Shown here piece after piece: positions 34,650-36,691 of a stretch of 36,691 nucleotides of DNA (position 1 is the first letter of the stretch; every line of letters starts with the position of its first letter). This stretch comes from Alphaproteobacteria bacterium (GTDB taxonomy: Bacteria > Pseudomonadota > Alphaproteobacteria > JAEULC01), in contig JADLEG010000148.1 in the NCBI GenBank assembly GCA_020846275.1, forward strand, positions 1 to 36,691, read 5' to 3'. The notes below the pieces were generated by a model. It made no database searches. It was not told the origin of the DNA and was given only the letters and a program-made list of their open reading frames with translations. A program made the position numbers and the translations under genes.

Positions 34650-36338
34650 ATGGCCAAGCGCGTCTGCGATGCCCAGCTCGACCCGATCACGGTCGAGGTC
34701 GTGCGGCACAAGCTCGAGGGCATCGCCAACGAGATGGAATCGACGCTGCTGCGCAGCTCCTTCTCGCCGATCGTCAAGGAAGGCCTGGATGCCTCCGCGG
34801 CGCTGTTCTCGGTGGTCGGCGAGACCCTGGCCCAGGCCTGCGCGGTGCCGATCCACCTCGCCACCCTCATCCCGATCGTCGAGACGCTGCTGAAGGAATA
34901 TCCGCTCGACGTGATGAAGGATGGCGACATCTACATCATGAACGACCCGTATCTCGGCGGCACGCATCTGCCGGACATCGCGCTGGTGATGCCGATTTTC
35001 TACAAGGGCCGGCCGATCGCGCTGTCCGCGGCGATGACCCACCACCAGGACGTGGGCGGCATGACGCCGGGCTCGATCCCCACCAACGCCACCGAGATCT
35101 TCCAGGAAGGCTTCCGTATCCCGCCCTTGAAGCTGCGCGACGCCGGCGTGATGAACGACACGCTGGTCAAGCTGCTGCGGCTGAACGTGCGCATTCCCGA
35201 CACGGTGATGGGCGACATCAACGGCCAGATCGCCGGCTGCATGATCGGCGCGCGGCGCATGGTCGACCTGGCCGACAACTATGGCCACAACCATCTGCAC
35301 GCGATCTTCCAGGAACTGCTCGATCGGTCCGAGGCGATGACGCGCGATGCGTTGCGCCAGATCCCGCCGGGCACCTACCGCTACCACGATTTCCTGGACA
35401 ATGACGGCATCGAACTGGACCGGCGCATCCGCATCGAAGTGGCGGTCACGGTGAAGGACGGTGCGATCCACTGCGACTTCGAGGGCACCAGCCGCCAGCT
35501 CAAGGGCCCGTTCAATGTCGTGAAGTCGGGCAGCCAGGCGGCCGCGTATTTCTCGGTGCGCGCGCTCACCGATCCCAGCATCCCGACCAATGCCGGCTGC
35601 TTCCGTCCGGTCAGCCTGAACCTGCCGAAGGGTACCCTGGTCAACCCCGAGGAGCCCGCGCCGGTCGGCTCGCGCACCGCGACGATCAAGCGCATCACCG
35701 GCTGCATCCTGGGCGCGTTCAAGGACGTGATGCCGGACAAGGTGCCGGCCGATTCCGCCGGCGAACTGCTGACCCTGGCCTTCGGGGGGCGCAAGCCGGA
35801 CGGCAGCGGCAATTTCGTCGTCGGCGAGCTGATCGCGGGCGGCAGCGGCGGCAGCGTCGGCGCGGACGGCGCCGACGTGATCGAGACCGACGCCACCAAC
35901 TGCATGAACCTGCCGGCCGAGGCGCTGGAGATGGAGGCGCCGCTGCGCGTCACGCGCATGGAGCTGCGCAAGGACTCCGGCGGGCCGGGCACGCGGCGGG
36001 GCGGGCTTGGCATCGTCAAGGAAATCGAAGTGCTGGGCGTGGAGACGACGCTGACCCATCGCGGCGAGCGGCATTTCTGCCCGGCCTCGGGCTCGCGCGG
36101 CGGCATGCCCGGCTTGCCGGCCTATTCCGTGATCCGCCATGCCGAGGGCCGCGAGGAGGTGGTGCCGTCGAAACGGGTGACGACGCTGAAGCCCGGCGAC
36201 CGGGTGCTGGTCGAGACCGCGGGCGGCGGCGGCTACGGCGATCCGCGCAAGCGCGATCCCGAGCTGGTCAAGGCCGACGTCGCCAACGGCAAGGTGAGCG
36301 CGGACGCGGCGGCGAAGATCTACGGAGTCAATACCTGA
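34650..36338 (+). CDS. hyuB: Hydantoinase/oxoprolinase subunit B
   Basis: The 562-residue partner subunit of HyuA. Characteristic family stretches are DPITVEVVRHKLEGIANEME at the start, DIYIMNDPYLGGTHLPDIAL, and ETAGGGGYGDPRKRDPE at the end. It joins HyuA in an ATP-dependent amide-ring opening complex in the cytoplasm. GGAAGGAG lies just before its ATG. A TRAP-transporter binding protein is encoded 25 bases downstream, suggesting uptake and hydrolysis of the same compound. Confidence 0.94.
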   Translation: MAKRVCDAQLDPITVEVVRHKLEGIANEMESTLLRSSFSPIVKEGLDASAALFSVVGETLAQACAVPIHLATLIPIVETLLKEYPLDVMKDGDIYIMNDPYLGGTHLPDIALVMPIFYKGRPIALSAAMTHHQDVGGMTPGSIPTNATEIFQEGFRIPPLKLRDAGVMNDTLVKLLRLNVRIPDTVMGDINGQIAGCMIGARRMVDLADNYGHNHLHAIFQELLDRSEAMTRDALRQIPPGTYRYHDFLDNDGIELDRRIRIEVAVTVKDGAIHCDFEGTSRQLKGPFNVVKSGSQAAAYFSVRALTDPSIPTNAGCFRPVSLNLPKGTLVNPEEPAPVGSRTATIKRITGCILGAFKDVMPDKVPADSAGELLTLAFGGRKPDGSGNFVVGELIAGGSGGSVGADGADVIETDATNCMNLPAEALEMEAPLRVTRMELRKDSGGPGTRRGGLGIVKEIEVLGVETTLTHRGERHFCPASGSRGGMPGLPAYSVIRHAEGREEVVPSKRVTTLKPGDRVLVETAGGGGYGDPRKRDPELVKADVANGKVSADAAAKIYGVNT

Positions 36339-36363
36339 CCGGAAGACGAGGGGGAGTGGAGCG

Positions 36364-36691
36364 ATGCGCAAGACGATGCTGAGAACAGCCCTGGCCGGTA
36401 TGGCCATGGCCGCGGCCGTGCTGGGGGGCGCCGGCGAGGCGGCCGCCCAGACGAACTGGAAGATGCATATCGTCTGGGTGCCGGCGCGGCCGGAAGCCCA
36501 GGACTACAAGCAGTTTGCCGACATCGTGAACGAGAAGGCCAAGGGCAAGCTCAAGATCGAGCTGTTCGCCGGCGGGTCGCTCGGCGTCAAGGACATCGAC
36601 ATGCTGCGGATCCTGCCGGCGGGCAACGTGATCCAGATCGCCGGCCTCTATCCCGGCTACATGACCCGCGACGTGCCGGAATACGCCTCGA
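36364..36691 (+). CDS. TRAP transporter substrate-binding protein, DctP type, C-terminus cut by window edge
   Basis: The first 109 codons of a periplasmic binding protein for a TRAP transporter, which imports organic acids or similar solutes using ion gradients. The signal peptide (MRKTMLRTAL...) is probably cleaved after Ala28 (AAA-QT). The mature start reads NWKMHIVWVPARPEAQDYKQFADIVNEKAKGKL and then IELFAGGSLG, as in DctP-like proteins. GAGGGGGAG precedes the ATG. It lies 25 bases after hyuB and is probably in that operon, so its ligand may be the HyuAB substrate. The membrane subunits would lie beyond the window. Confidence 0.9.
   Translation, partial: MRKTMLRTALAGMAMAAAVLGGAGEAAAQTNWKMHIVWVPARPEAQDYKQFADIVNEKAKGKLKIELFAGGSLGVKDIDMLRILPAGNVIQIAGLYPGYMTRDVPEYAS

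Noticed and set aside
32472..36407. Very long minus-strand open frame, about 1,300 codons, opposite hyuA and hyuB
   Set aside because: GC-rich codon use leaves the antisense frame open; the His/Arg/Gln-rich translation matches no family, while hyuA and hyuB on the other strand are clear.

Overview
The window comes from a very GC-rich bacterial chromosome, probably an alphaproteobacterium of the Rhodospirillales/Reyranella/Hyphomicrobiales type. That placement is an inference from three things: the strong GC bias, the alphaproteobacterial families present (DUF1194, PAS_5, four-subunit sarcosine oxidase), and the number of amino-acid and amine uptake and oxidation genes. I see 32 protein genes (the first and last cut by the window edges) and one tRNA gene. 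There is no insertion sequence, phage gene or CRISPR array. Coding density is high, and only one gene-free stretch exceeds 300 bases (2731-3046).

Left part (1-6410). A minus-strand run encodes methionine aminopeptidase, a RadC-family protein and, further along, methylmalonate-semialdehyde dehydrogenase (cut by the window edge). Facing away on the plus strand are a DUF1194 VWA-like protein and a CinA-type molybdopterin-binding-domain protein. A PYROXD2-like FAD oxidoreductase converges on them, and a tRNA-Leu(UAA) follows.

Centre-left (6452-15651). A compact minus-strand operon encodes a DapA/NAL-family aldolase, an Abhydrolase_10 hydrolase and a GntR/FCD regulator. Its promoter carries a tandem TATACAA repeat in the spacer. 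Next is a PuuB-like FAD amine oxidase divergent from a polyamine-type ABC transporter (binding protein, ATPase, two permeases). A strong hairpin follows the binding-protein gene.

Centre (15780-21340). A complete dipeptide/nickel-family ABC importer is encoded in the order ATPase, ATPase, permease, permease, binding protein. It has its own recognisable promoter and ends in a hairpin terminator.

Right-centre (21391-28879). A heterotetrameric sarcosine oxidase operon (soxB-soxD-soxA-soxG) is followed in the same direction by a PLP-dependent gamma-lyase/synthase of sulfur amino acids. Divergent from soxB is a stand-alone MetE catalytic-domain methionine synthase. This combination links N-methyl oxidation, one-carbon units and methionine, and is the most interesting functional cluster in the window.

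Right end (28977-36691). Here lie a PAS_5 protein, a CaiB-type CoA transferase divergent from an HMG-CoA-lyase-like enzyme, an XRE-cupin regulator with a clear promoter and palindrome, hydantoinase/oxoprolinase subunits HyuA and HyuB, and the start of a TRAP transporter binding protein. Overall this is an accessory catabolic region for amines, peptides, cyclic amides and organic acids. I did not find a convincing wholly new system; the candidates worth checking are listed as findings.
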